Shown here piece by piece: positions 53,452 to 62,410 of a stretch of 64,000 bases of DNA. Source of the DNA: Natrarchaeobaculum aegyptiacum (GTDB lineage: Archaea; Halobacteriota; Halobacteria; Halobacteriales; Natrialbaceae). The notes beneath the pieces were generated by a model. That model made no database searches. It saw nothing but the letters and a program-made list of their open reading frames with translations, and was not told the DNA's origin. The position numbers and the translations under genes are program-made. Within the stretch, counting starts at the first letter, position 1; each line of letters starts with the position of its first letter. The stretch spans positions 2,108,001-2,172,000 of the forward strand of contig NZ_CP019893.1 in assembly GCF_002156705.1 (NCBI RefSeq), in the 5' to 3' direction.

Positions 53452-54660
53452 TCACGCGCCAGCGAGCGCTTCGAACGCGTCTGCCGCCGTTCGGGTCCCC
53501 TTCGAGATGAGCACGTCGCCGGCCTGAATCTCGGCGTCGGTGTCGCCGACGAGTATCCAGCCGTCTTCGGGCCGACGGATCGCGATCACCGACATCGTCG
53601 ACTCGGCGTCGGCGACGCCGGCCTCGATCGCGATTCCGTCGAGGTCACTCCCCGCCTCGACCTCGACGCGCGTGATGATCTCGTCGCTCTCTTCGACGGC
53701 CATCCGGACGACGGGGTGGACGTCGAAGTCACGGAGGACGCCCTCGCTGATGTCGACTGCGGCGTCGCTGATGACCTCCGTGGCGCTGCCGAGCCTGATA
53801 AGCCCGCGCAGGACGACCGGATCGGACGCATCTGTTGCCGCCCGGAGCGTCCACGCCTCGAACCGGGACTCGAGCGCGTCGACTTCGACCTCGAGGTTTC
53901 GCACCTCCTCGGCCAGCCCTTCGCTGTCGAAGAGCACGCTGCTGTAGGCGAGGTCGACCGCGAGTTCGGAGAGGTTCTTCATGTGGACGATCGTGTTCAC
54001 CGCCCGCTCTAGGTCGTCGATCGGTTCGCCCTCGACGCTCGGGACCTCGTAGGGGCATCCGGAGAGCGCCTCGTAGACGTCCTCGACGGCCGGAACCGGG
54101 CCACGGAGCAGCGCCACGTCGTCGGGTTCGACGGTCGTCTCCGGGCCCGGGTTGAGCAACCACTCCGTTCCCCGTCGGAGCGCGATGATCCGGACGCCGG
54201 TCTTCGACTCGAGGTCGACGTCCTGAAGCGTCCGATCGACGTACGGCGAATCGGCGTCGACGACGCCGCGGACGAGCGTCTCCGCGGCCTCCGGTAACGC
54301 GACTCGCATCGCCTCGGGGAGGCCCATCTCTTCGAGGACGATCTTGGCGATGTCACCCGCGGCGTCGCTGATCGCGCCCGCCGCGGCCACGATTCCGAGG
54401 ACGGGTGCAAGCTGTTCTGCGTCGTCCGGGTTGCGAACGGCCATCATCAGGCTCATCCGTGCGCGCAACTCGAGGACGTCCATCCGCTCTTCGAGCCGGA
54501 GGACCTCCCGCGCGAGCGCTTCGTTCCGGTGCAACACCGCCGAGTACGAGAGGTCGATCAACAACTCCGCGGTGTCTTTCATCTCGACGAGCACGTCCTT
54601 GACGCTCACCGGCTCGTACGCGACCGATCCCGACGACGCCTCCCCCTCGAGCGGGTCCAT
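53452..54660 (-). CDS. Tandem PhoU-TrkA_C regulatory protein
   Basis: 402 aa. Two repeats of the same pair: PhoU-like helical bundle (about 20-115, VSVKDVLVEMKDTAELLIDL) with TrkA_C beta domain (about 130-200, VDRTLQDVDLESKTGVRIIA), then PhoU-like (about 215-310, NTIVHMKNLSELAVDLAYSS) and TrkA_C (about 325-402, LDGIAIEAGVADAESTMSVI). No membrane helix, no Rossmann domain. TrkA_C domains bind small ligands and gate K+ or Mg2+ transport. Its place beside three MgtE genes makes it a likely regulator of their transport. Confidence 0.85.
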   Translation of the reverse strand: MDPLEGEASSGSVAYEPVSVKDVLVEMKDTAELLIDLSYSAVLHRNEALAREVLRLEERMDVLELRARMSLMMAVRNPDDAEQLAPVLGIVAAAGAISDAAGDIAKIVLEEMGLPEAMRVALPEAAETLVRGVVDADSPYVDRTLQDVDLESKTGVRIIALRRGTEWLLNPGPETTVEPDDVALLRGPVPAVEDVYEALSGCPYEVPSVEGEPIDDLERAVNTIVHMKNLSELAVDLAYSSVLFDSEGLAEEVRNLEVEVDALESRFEAWTLRAATDASDPVVLRGLIRLGSATEVISDAAVDISEGVLRDFDVHPVVRMAVEESDEIITRVEVEAGSDLDGIAIEAGVADAESTMSVIAIRRPEDGWILVGDTDAEIQAGDVLISKGTRTAADAFEALAGA

Positions 54661-54723
54661 ACCTGAACAGAGCGATCCGTGGTGAAAAAAGCGTTTCCCG
54701 CCAGCCGCCCGCTCGAGGTCACC

Positions 54724-55203
54724 CTACCCGCTCACCGGTTCGAACCTGACGACGACGAACGCGCGGGCACGCTCTTCCGGGCTCGCACTCGAGTCGCCGA
54801 TCACGCGACCTCCCTCGAAGAGCAGTCTCCAGAGACGCGACCGGTGGGTCAGTTCGTCGGTCCAGGCGGCGATTGCGTCGGCGTCGGTGATCGCCTGTCC
54901 CGTCGTTTCGATCGGCTCCCCGCCGATCCAGAGCGTCGCTGGATGGGGGTTCCGGAAGTTCTTCCACCAGGTAACCGCCCGGCGGCCGGTCGTGACTGCG
55001 ATCGTCTCCCCATCCCGCTCGTACAGGACTGGCGTCGAGAACCGCTCTCCGGAGACCCGACCCTCGTAACTGAGCACCGCGAGCCGTCCGCTCAGAAGCG
55101 GGTGCAGTCGGGACCGGAGGATGCGGTCGACGATCGGATTGACGAGGCGACGCTCGATCCACATCGCAGATCGAACCAGCACGTTCGCGCCGGCAGTCGC
55201 CAT
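54724..55203 (-). CDS. DUF385/Ddn-like nitroreductase-fold protein
   Basis: 159 aa from ATG 55203. The core VLSYEGRVSGERFSTPVLYE, followed by TWWKNFRNPHPATLWIGGEP, matches the split-barrel F420H2-dependent Ddn/DUF385 family (VGRRSGR-type motif read here as EGRVSGE). F420 is made in haloarchaea, and cofG is in this window at 59006-60178. Probably an F420-dependent reductase. Substrate unknown. Divergent from serS. Confidence 0.78.
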   Translation of the reverse strand: MATAGANVLVRSAMWIERRLVNPIVDRILRSRLHPLLSGRLAVLSYEGRVSGERFSTPVLYERDGETIAVTTGRRAVTWWKNFRNPHPATLWIGGEPIETTGQAITDADAIAAWTDELTHRSRLWRLLFEGGRVIGDSSASPEERARAFVVVRFEPVSG

Positions 55204-55331
55204 ACGAGCCGTTCGCGGTGACCGACCGTCTGTCTTGCTCTCACCCTGGTAAACTCGAGAGACTCGTGGATCGACCCGCGGAACGACGCCATCCGACACG
55301 ATTTTGGACGGCCACAGTGAAGCCACGAGCA

Positions 55332-56711
55332 ATGATCGACCGGACCTACCTGCGCGAGCACCCCGACGAAGTACGCGACGCCGTCGAAAACCGCGGCGCG
55401 GACGTCGACGTCGACGAGATCCTCGAGCTCGACGAACGCTGGCGGGAACTCAAGGCCCGCGGCGACGAACTCCGTCACGAGCGAAATCAGGTCACCGAAC
55501 GGATCGGCAAACTGGTCGCCGAGGGCAAGGTCGACGAACGCGAGCAGGCCATCGAGGAGTCGAAGGAACTCAAAGACCAGATCGAGGACGTCGAGGCCGA
55601 GGCCACCGAGCTGAAAGCCGACCTCGAAGAACGGATGCTCGAGGTCCCGAACGTCCCCGACGAGAGCGTCCCGCTGGGACTCGACGAGCGGTACAACGTC
55701 GAGGACCGCCGCTGGGGGTTCGACGATCTCAGAGTCGACCCCGACGACGTCACGCCCCACTACGAACTTGGCGAGGACCTCGACATCATCGACGAGGCTC
55801 GTGCCGCCAAGACCACCGGCTCTGGCTTCTACTTCCTCAAGGGCGACGGCGCTCGCCTAGAGCACGCGCTGGTCCAGTTCATGATGGACGTTCACCGCGA
55901 GCAGGGCTACGTCGACCTCTTCCCGCCGATTCCGGTCAAGAGCGAATCGATGCGCGGCACCGGACAACTGCCGAAGTTCGCCGACGACGCCTACCGACTG
56001 GGCGGCAGCAACGAGGAGGAATACGAAGACGAGGACCTCTGGCTCTGCCCCACTGCGGAGGTCCCGGTCACCAACATGTACGCCGACGAAATCCTCCTCA
56101 ACGACGACCTCCCGCTGAAACACCAGGCCTACACGCCGAACTTCCGCCGTGAAGCCGGCGAGCACGGGACCGAAACCCGCGGCATCGTCCGCGTCCACCA
56201 GTTCAACAAGGTCGAACTCGTCAACTTCGTCGAACCCGAGGAGAGTTACGACCGCCTCGAGAGCCTGCTCGAGGAAGCCGAGGAGGTCCTCAAACGGCTC
56301 GAACTTCCCTATCGCATTCTCGAACTCTGTACCGGCGATCTCACCTTCGCCTCCGCGAAGACCTACGACATCGAGGTCTGGGCCCCCGGCGACGACATGG
56401 ACGACGGCCCCGACGTAGGCGGGCGCTGGCTCGAGGTCTCGAGCGCCTCGAACTTCGAGGACTTCCAGGCCCGTCGGGCTGGCCTGCGCTATCGCCCCGA
56501 ACGCCACGAGTCCGCAGAGTACCTCCACACGCTGAACGCGTCGGGACTCGCGCTCCCGCGCGTGATGGTCGCGATCCTCGAGTACTACCAGAACGACGAT
56601 GGCACGGTGACGGTCCCCGAGGCGCTGCAGCCGTACATGGGCGGCAAAGAGATCATCGAGGGCCACGAGAAGGTCGGCGAGAGCGCGCTGGGTGCGGGCG
56701 AACGCGAGTAG
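55332..56711 (+). CDS. serS: Seryl-tRNA synthetase
   Basis: 459 aa from ATG 55332. Charges tRNA-Ser (and tRNA-Sec where present). The N-terminal coiled-coil arm (about 25-105, MIDRTYLREHPDEVRDAVEN onwards) binds tRNA. Class II motifs: motif 2 in the region NFRREAGEHGTETRGIVRVH (about 273-292) and motif 3 LPRVMVAILEYYQN (about 415-428). The standard SerRS type, not the rare methanogenic form. Complete. Confidence 0.96.
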   Translation: MIDRTYLREHPDEVRDAVENRGADVDVDEILELDERWRELKARGDELRHERNQVTERIGKLVAEGKVDEREQAIEESKELKDQIEDVEAEATELKADLEERMLEVPNVPDESVPLGLDERYNVEDRRWGFDDLRVDPDDVTPHYELGEDLDIIDEARAAKTTGSGFYFLKGDGARLEHALVQFMMDVHREQGYVDLFPPIPVKSESMRGTGQLPKFADDAYRLGGSNEEEYEDEDLWLCPTAEVPVTNMYADEILLNDDLPLKHQAYTPNFRREAGEHGTETRGIVRVHQFNKVELVNFVEPEESYDRLESLLEEAEEVLKRLELPYRILELCTGDLTFASAKTYDIEVWAPGDDMDDGPDVGGRWLEVSSASNFEDFQARRAGLRYRPERHESAEYLHTLNASGLALPRVMVAILEYYQNDDGTVTVPEALQPYMGGKEIIEGHEKVGESALGAGERE

Positions 56712-56712
56712 G

Positions 56713-57108
56713 TCAGTACGTTCTGACGTCGACACCGAGTCGTTCGAAGTCGGTCTCGTTGGCTGTCAGTACGGCGTCGTCGAGAACAGTGGCAATGGCA
56801 CCGATATAGGCGTCGTTCGTCTCGACACCGCTGTCACCACCTGCGTCTCTGTCAGCTTCAGCGAGCAACGTGCTCGCGGTCCTGGCAATCTCCTCGTTGA
56901 TGTCTACCCGCGGATAGCCGAGGAGTGCATTTCGAACCCGTCGGCGCTCGTCGTCGCTTTTCGTGCAGGTGACACCGTAGTATACTTCCGCGACGACGGG
57001 TGTGGGCAGCCACTGGACTTCTCCGGATTCTGTAAGATCGTGCCCCAGAGCGAGCGCTGCTCGTGACCCATCCATGAGGTCGAAAATGTACGACGTGTCG
57101 AGGATCAC
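56713..57108 (-). CDS. vapC: PIN-domain toxin (VapC-like)
   Basis: 131 aa. A PIN-domain RNase. Expected acidic residues: Asp in MILDTSYIFDLMDG (residue 4), Glu in PVVAEVYYGV (about 40), Asp in ETNDAYIGAIAT (about 98) and Asp/Glu in NETDFERLGV (about 118). It overlaps the antitoxin gene by 4 bases, so the two are translated together. Probably degrades RNA such as tRNA when free of antitoxin; the target is unknown. It lies next to serS, stop to stop. Confidence 0.9.
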   Translation of the reverse strand: MILDTSYIFDLMDGSRAALALGHDLTESGEVQWLPTPVVAEVYYGVTCTKSDDERRRVRNALLGYPRVDINEEIARTASTLLAEADRDAGGDSGVETNDAYIGAIATVLDDAVLTANETDFERLGVDVRTY

Positions 57109-57338
57109 TCCTCGAACGCCTCCCGGGCCCGCTTCCAGCGTTCTCTATCACGACCACCGAACCGCTCGGCTGCCGCTCGAGCCTCCTCGACCTCGTCTGA
57201 CGACAGAATCCCCGCGAGTGCTTCTGGATCCGGTTCACGAGTCAGTCGCCTCAAGGTCTCGAACATCGTCTCGTCATCCCGATTGTGGGCTTTCACCCAC
57301 GCATGATACTCGTCGGGAACGCGAATCATCTTGGTCAT
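57105..57338 (-). CDS. vapB: VapB-like antitoxin
   Basis: 77 aa. Starts MTKMIRVPDEYHAWVKAHNR, the pattern of a ribbon-helix-helix DNA-binding N-terminus, with a charged C-terminal tail (AAERFGGRDRERWKRAREAF) of the type that wraps around the toxin. Its gene overlaps the toxin gene. It probably represses its own promoter, where a palindrome sits at 57342-57357. Confidence 0.85.
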   Translation of the reverse strand: MTKMIRVPDEYHAWVKAHNRDDETMFETLRRLTREPDPEALAGILSSDEVEEARAAAERFGGRDRERWKRAREAFEE

Positions 57339-57341
57339 GCT

Positions 57342-57357
57342 GTAAATTACGATTTAC
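57342..57357 (-). promoter_or_regulatory. Palindrome before vapB, candidate autoregulation operator
   Basis: A perfect 6-bp repeat, GTAAAT (57342-57347) and ATTTAC (57352-57357), around TACG, three bases before the vapB start codon. A toxin-antitoxin complex usually binds such a site to shut its own promoter. Confidence 0.5.
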
Positions 57358-57393
57358 GAGCCAAAAAGCGTTCGCTCGAGCGCGTCTCTCGAG

Positions 57394-58848
57394 TCACTGA
57401 CCCGACCGCATCCAGTACGCAGCCGAGAGGAGCGTCAGGCCGGACCCGAGGACGAGGACAACGAGCCACGGGGCGGGGGACAACTCGAGGACGTCGCTCC
57501 CCACGTCGGTGTCGACGCTCGAGTCGGCGTCTTCGACGGACTCGGTGCCTCCTTCGTCGTCTTCGCCCGTGTCGTCACGTTCGCCCTCCGAACTCGAGTC
57601 GTCGTCCGCTGGCCACGTCTCCGACTCCTCGAGTACGTCGTCGGGAACGGCTACGACCACGTGCTCGAGTGGTGCAGTCAGTCCACTCGCCTCGAGGACG
57701 TACCGGTCGCCGTCTGCGTGGTGGGCGACGTCCAGTTCGGTCCACTCGCCACCTGCTCCGGCGTAGATGGTCACGTTCGCGGCTGCGAGGTCGGCTGACT
57801 CGAGCCACGCCGTCGAGACGCTCGCCCTCACGGTTCCGGAGGCCGCGTTGCCGTCTTCCCGGACGTCGATCGCGGAGAGGACGACAGCGTCAGCCGGCCC
57901 CTCGCGGTCACCCGCCGCCCCGTCGCTGACGCGCACCGACTCGGCAGAATCGACGCCGGCGAACTCGACCCCTTCGAATCGGACGTCGTCGCTCGCGCCC
58001 TCGAGGGTCTCGAGGGCGTCGCCGTCTGCGCCGGACGCGCCGTCGACGCTGGCACCGACGCCCTGCGTGGTCCGGTAGTACCGAACCGCTGGCTCGTCGC
58101 ACGTTCCGGACCGGATCGTCACTGGCTGGTCGAGTGCCAGCGGGATTCGCTCGGGCTGGTTGGCGTCGCCCGAGAGGAGGTGCCACTCGGCGATCCGGCC
58201 GTCGCCGTGCCAGTCGGGGTCGTGGAGCGTCGGGTCGTCGTAGAAAGGGGAGGCCTCGTTGAACGCCGGGTGGATCGTCAGCGCGAGGTCGTCCTCGAGG
58301 CCGCCGCGGATCGCCCCGCCGTCGGTGCGACCGTCGGCCCAGATCCAGTCGGCCGCGAGCCAGCCGTGACCGGCGTGCCACTCGGCCATGTTGGTCTCAC
58401 CGCGGTACTCGTCGTCCCTGACGACCCAGTCGGCCTCGGGCGGGACGCCGACCACGTTGAACGAGACGACGCCGCCCTCGGTCGCTCCCCCGAGTCGATC
58501 GTGGACTGCGACGAGGCTCGTTCCGTCGGTCCCCTCGTGAAGCATGAGGATGCTCGTGTCGTCTCGCTGGAGGTGGGTCGTCCCGTAGGAACTGTACTCG
58601 TTGTCGTCGATGTCCGGGTGGGTCTCGTGGTTTCGGTAGTCGTAGAACCCTTCGACTGTGCCGCCGGTCTCGAGCGGCTGGATTTCGTGGCACGTTCCAG
58701 CCTGCTCGACGACGTACGTGTCGCTCGAGTCGCCCCCGGCGTCGTGGGTGGACTGGGCTGTCACGCCGTCGACGCCGACGGATGCGACGCCGGCGACGCT
58801 CGCGAGGACGAGAAGAGCGACCATCGCCCCAGCACGTCGACCGCTCAC
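57394..58848 (-). CDS. Secreted or membrane-anchored protein, unknown function
   Basis: 484 aa from GTG 58848; the ATG at 58824 is an alternative. Signal peptide MVALLVLASVAGVASVGVDG at about 9-28. A large extracellular part of about 360 residues follows (CHEIQPLETGGTVEGFYDYR, NEYSSYGTTHLQRDDTSILM and WHAGHGWLAADWIWADGRTD). The last 35 residues are a membrane helix (PWLVVLVLGSGLTLLSAAYW) after an acidic Ser/Glu/Asp linker. It has four or five Cys (CHEI, CDEP). I recognise no domain. It is not a PGF-CTERM type tail, so anchoring is by the last helix. Confidence 0.65.
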   Translation of the reverse strand: MSGRRAGAMVALLVLASVAGVASVGVDGVTAQSTHDAGGDSSDTYVVEQAGTCHEIQPLETGGTVEGFYDYRNHETHPDIDDNEYSSYGTTHLQRDDTSILMLHEGTDGTSLVAVHDRLGGATEGGVVSFNVVGVPPEADWVVRDDEYRGETNMAEWHAGHGWLAADWIWADGRTDGGAIRGGLEDDLALTIHPAFNEASPFYDDPTLHDPDWHGDGRIAEWHLLSGDANQPERIPLALDQPVTIRSGTCDEPAVRYYRTTQGVGASVDGASGADGDALETLEGASDDVRFEGVEFAGVDSAESVRVSDGAAGDREGPADAVVLSAIDVREDGNAASGTVRASVSTAWLESADLAAANVTIYAGAGGEWTELDVAHHADGDRYVLEASGLTAPLEHVVVAVPDDVLEESETWPADDDSSSEGERDDTGEDDEGGTESVEDADSSVDTDVGSDVLELSPAPWLVVLVLGSGLTLLSAAYWMRSGQ

Positions 58849-59005
58849 GCGGTATCACGCTCCCGGAAATCGGGGTCGTCGGCGAGCGCGCTCGTGGCGG
58901 GGAGGGCTAGCACGAAATTCATCGCCGATGTATCACCGAAGTAACGGGTTAGTAAATGGCCCCGTTCCGGTGGGTAACGATCGCCGACTGCCACTCACGA
59001 ACTGG

Positions 59006-60178
59006 TTACCGTCTGCCGGTCACGAACCGATCGTCGAGCACGCGTCGGTAGCGGGCACCGGCCGCGTCGTCGGCTGTGATCGCCTCGCGAACCGGTAGCG
59101 CGATCCACTCACGATCGTCGTCGCCGGACGTCGCCGTCTCTGCGGGTTCGCCGTCGAATCCCCGTGGACGCAGCGCTGGCGGGAGGAATCGCTCGTAGAC
59201 CGGCAGTCGTTCGACCAGCGGGAGGCCAGCGTCGTCGGCGATCGCCTCGAGTTCGCGCAGGGCTGGCCACGTGTAGTCGGGGTTGACGTGGTCGTCGGTC
59301 ACGGGCGAGACCCCGCCCAGGTCGTCGACGCCGCAGTCGATCAGTTCGCCCGCGGCCACGAGGTTCGGCGGCACCTGCACCGACACCTCCTCGGGGAGGG
59401 CCGCGCGGGCCATCGCCGTCACACGACGCATCGTCTCGAGGTCGGGTTCCCCGCCGGACCAGCGGTCGTTCTCGCGGACGGGCTGGACGATCACCTCCTG
59501 GACGTGATCGTAGCGGTCGTGCAGTTCAGCGATGGCGAGCAGGCTCTCGGCGCGGTCGCGCCACGTTTCGCCGATGCCGACGAGGATGCCGGTCGTGAAC
59601 GCCACGTCGAGTTCACCCGCGTTCTGGATCGTCCGCAGGCGCTGGCCGGGCACCTTCGTCCGGGGCCCGGCGTGGGCGGCGACGTCGGCCGTCGTCTCGA
59701 GCATCGTCCCCATGCTGGCGTTGACGTCGGCGACGGCAGCCATCTCCTCGCGGGTCTGGTCGCCCGGATTCGCGTGCGGTAACAGGCCCTCCTCGAGGGC
59801 GACCTCGCAGGCCTCGCGCAGGTAGGTGTGGATCGAGTCGTGGCCCCACGCCTCGAGTTGCCGGTGGATCTCCGTGTAGCGGTCGTCCGGATCGTCACCG
59901 AAGGTAAAGAGCGCCTCCGTACAGCCCGCGTCCGCGCCGCGCCGACAGATCTCGCGAACTTCCTCGAGGCTCAACAGCGAGGCCTGCCCCGGCGGGTCGA
60001 AGTAGGTACAGTAGGTACACGTATAGCGACAGGCAGTCGTCAGCGGCACGAACACGTTCCGCGCGAAGGTCAGTCGGTCGGGGGCCGAGACGTCCGCGGG
60101 ACTCACTGCGAGGAGATCCTCGATCGCTGCGTCGGCAATCTCGAGGTCGACGCCGTACTCGCCTGCCCCCTGAATCAT
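59006..60178 (-). CDS. cofG: FO synthase subunit 1 (CofG), radical SAM
   Basis: 390 aa. With CofH it makes FO, the deazaflavin chromophore of coenzyme F420. The radical SAM cluster motif CRYTCTYC (about 52-59) is intact and followed by FDPPGQASLLS. Other family parts: YTEIHRQLEAWGHDSIHTYL, TTGILVGIGETWRDRAESLL and DDHVNPDYTWPALRELEAI. C-terminal Arg/Glu-rich tail. cofH is not in this window. A DUF385 (Ddn-like) gene at 54724-55203 may use F420. Confidence 0.92.
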   Translation of the reverse strand: MIQGAGEYGVDLEIADAAIEDLLAVSPADVSAPDRLTFARNVFVPLTTACRYTCTYCTYFDPPGQASLLSLEEVREICRRGADAGCTEALFTFGDDPDDRYTEIHRQLEAWGHDSIHTYLREACEVALEEGLLPHANPGDQTREEMAAVADVNASMGTMLETTADVAAHAGPRTKVPGQRLRTIQNAGELDVAFTTGILVGIGETWRDRAESLLAIAELHDRYDHVQEVIVQPVRENDRWSGGEPDLETMRRVTAMARAALPEEVSVQVPPNLVAAGELIDCGVDDLGGVSPVTDDHVNPDYTWPALRELEAIADDAGLPLVERLPVYERFLPPALRPRGFDGEPAETATSGDDDREWIALPVREAITADDAAGARYRRVLDDRFVTGRR

Positions 60179-60311
60179 CGTCTCTGAGTGTCGTCGGACG
60201 ACCCATAAGGGCTTCCTTCGGGCTCGAGGGCGTCGAACCGATCACCGCTCCCCACAGTCGCTACGATCGCCAACATCGTTTAGGTACGTCCTCGGTGTGG
60301 TCCGTGCTGGA

Positions 60312-61298
60312 ATGACAGACAGTCCTGACGGCACGGAGGTCTCTCGACGGCGGCTCTTGCGCGCAACGGCGACCACGGTATCGATCTCGGCCGCCGGGAT
60401 CGGCCAGGCGAGCGCCACGGATCCCGACCCCGCGCCCGCTTTCACGGGCCGGTGTTCCGAGGCGACGATCCGACCGAGTATGGGTCCCTGCGACGGCGCG
60501 AGCACGGACGCCTGCGACGACGACCACCCGGCGACCCTCGAGTTGCAGTCGGCCGTCGCGGAGACGCTCGAGGAGCGGTATCCAGATGCGAGCGCGCTGG
60601 CCGATGCGGGGTTCAAACCGTACTTCGACACGCTTTCGGACGGCGAGGACGGCTGGTCACACTGGCTCTCGCCGGAGTACGTCGGCGACGACGTGATGCT
60701 CGATCCCGGGCGGCCGGAGTCGGTCCTCGTCGACAACGAATCGTGGCGATCGATCGGCGTGATGTTCGTCGCGACGCTCGAGGGCGACCCGGTCGAGGCA
60801 CCGACGGTCTTCGAGGCCGACGACGACGGCTTTGCGGGACCCGTCCGCAGGCCGGACGCCGGGGAGCCGCTGGATCTCGAGAGCGAACGTGACCCTGCGG
60901 ACGGTCACACCGGGGATGGTCACGACCACCACGACGACCACGACCACCACCTCCCCGACCGCGACGACGGCCGCTGTGCTCCCTGGCACTACCACGCCGG
61001 CCTCCCCGGTCGCTTCGCCTGGTGGTTCTACCGGCAGGCCTACGAACGCGATTTCGAGGACGGCGACCTCGAGCTTCCCTGCCGGACGCCCTGCATGATG
61101 CACGTCTGGACGGTCGACCATCCCGAGGGCGTCTACGCCCACGACGCGCCCCCGGCGGAGTACCGGGACCTCGACCCGGCCGACCCGGCCGACGGGTTCG
61201 ACGACGCGACGCCCGGCGAGGACGACCTGGGGTGGGCCGTTCTCCCGGACGACGTCGGCCCGGACCGAAGGCCCGAAGAGTTCGTTCCCGGCTGGTAG
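60312..61298 (+). CDS. Tat-exported His-rich protein, unknown function
   Basis: 328 aa from ATG 60312. Tat signal at residues about 10-35: SRRRLLRATATTVSISAAGI, ending in GQASA as a likely cleavage site. The mature protein has conserved-looking aromatics and acids (LADAGFKPYFDTL, WSHWLSPEYVGDD), and a loop of about 25 residues that is mostly His and Asp (about 200-220) before CAPWHYHAGLPGRFAWWF. Cysteines are paired (CSEATIRPSMGPC, CRTPCMMH). Metal binding outside the cell is possible. No family recognised. Its stop is directly next to the stop of the convergent membrane protein. Confidence 0.68.
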   Translation: MTDSPDGTEVSRRRLLRATATTVSISAAGIGQASATDPDPAPAFTGRCSEATIRPSMGPCDGASTDACDDDHPATLELQSAVAETLEERYPDASALADAGFKPYFDTLSDGEDGWSHWLSPEYVGDDVMLDPGRPESVLVDNESWRSIGVMFVATLEGDPVEAPTVFEADDDGFAGPVRRPDAGEPLDLESERDPADGHTGDGHDHHDDHDHHLPDRDDGRCAPWHYHAGLPGRFAWWFYRQAYERDFEDGDLELPCRTPCMMHVWTVDHPEGVYAHDAPPAEYRDLDPADPADGFDDATPGEDDLGWAVLPDDVGPDRRPEEFVPGW

Positions 61299-62318
61299 TC
61301 AGCCCAGATCCTCGTCTCGCTGTGACTCCCGGAGGATGAACGGCCCCATCGCCAGCGTGCGTTTCGCCACGCTCGCGATCCGCAGGATGTAGACGATGAA
61401 GACGACGAACGGCGAGATACCGATCACGAAGCCAGCGCTCGTGAGCCAGACGAGGTTGTCCACGCCCAGCGTCGTCCCGGGAAGCGCGCTGGCGTCGATG
61501 TACATGATCATGAACGCCATCACGGTCAGCGCTGGCACCGCGATGTACAGCAGCGCCCGCGAGAGGTTGATGAGTTCCCACTGGAAGTACAGCGTCTTGA
61601 AGTGTTCCCGGGCCGGCCCGAACAGTTTCAGCGTGTCGATCATGTGGCCGAGTTTCTCGTTCGCCTCGTCCGAGAGCGACCCCTCGTGATCGGCGCGGAT
61701 CTTTCGTGCGTCGTAAATCTTCCGCGAGTAGTTGAACTCGAGGGCAGCCCAGATCACCTCGAACGTGCCGAACTGGGCGTCCTCGAGGTCGTCTTTGACC
61801 TCGTCTGCGTTCCCGGTGACGTCCTCGACGTAGTCGGCGATCTTCTCGCGAACCTCCTCGTCGCGCTCGTCTTCCATCTCCGTCTCGAGTTCGTTCGCCC
61901 GGCTCTCGACGCCATCCAGAAGTTCGTAGAGGAACGCGGCGGGTTCGGGCGGGCTGGCGTCTTCGTCGATCGTGTCCTCCGTGTCCTGTCGGAACCCCAT
62001 CGCCTCGCCCATCCGCTCGCGCTGTTCGCCGACCGCACCCAGTTCCTGTGAGAGGACGAGCTGGTTGATCGTGACGACGATCGAGGTCCCCGTGATGATC
62101 GCGCCGATGAACGCAGAGAAGAGGAACTCGAGGCCGTCCTGGTTCTCGACGATGGTGCGAAGCGGCGTCAGTCCGAGCTGGCTGGCACCGACGAGGACCA
62201 CAAAGACCGCAAACAGGATGCCAGTGGTCAGCACCCAGCGGTTTACCCGGAGTAGTATCCAGAGTCGTGGACCCCCGAGCCGGTCGCTCTCGCCATCGTC
62301 TGTGTCCGAATCGCTCAT
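61299..62318 (-). CDS. Four-helix membrane protein with cytosolic coiled region (paralogue B)
   Basis: 339 aa from ATG 62318. Same plan as the protein at 18784-19866: two N-terminal helices, ending in SIVVTINQLVLSQELGAVGE, a charged helical middle (about 100-210), REHFKTLYFQWELINLSRAL, two C-terminal helices, and the end YILRIASVAKRTLAMGPFIL. The start at MSDSDTDDGES is preferred. Directly preceded on the same strand by paralogue C (gap 92 bases), so a tandem duplication. Confidence 0.75.
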   Translation of the reverse strand: MSDSDTDDGESDRLGGPRLWILLRVNRWVLTTGILFAVFVVLVGASQLGLTPLRTIVENQDGLEFLFSAFIGAIITGTSIVVTINQLVLSQELGAVGEQRERMGEAMGFRQDTEDTIDEDASPPEPAAFLYELLDGVESRANELETEMEDERDEEVREKIADYVEDVTGNADEVKDDLEDAQFGTFEVIWAALEFNYSRKIYDARKIRADHEGSLSDEANEKLGHMIDTLKLFGPAREHFKTLYFQWELINLSRALLYIAVPALTVMAFMIMYIDASALPGTTLGVDNLVWLTSAGFVIGISPFVVFIVYILRIASVAKRTLAMGPFILRESQRDEDLG

Positions 62319-62410
62319 CGAGTGATGGATCGACCACGTCGCCGACCAAAAGTTCACGCCCGGCAGTCACGCTCAGGGTGGTGGCGAGGGCGACGGTCCA
62401 TACTGGGCGC

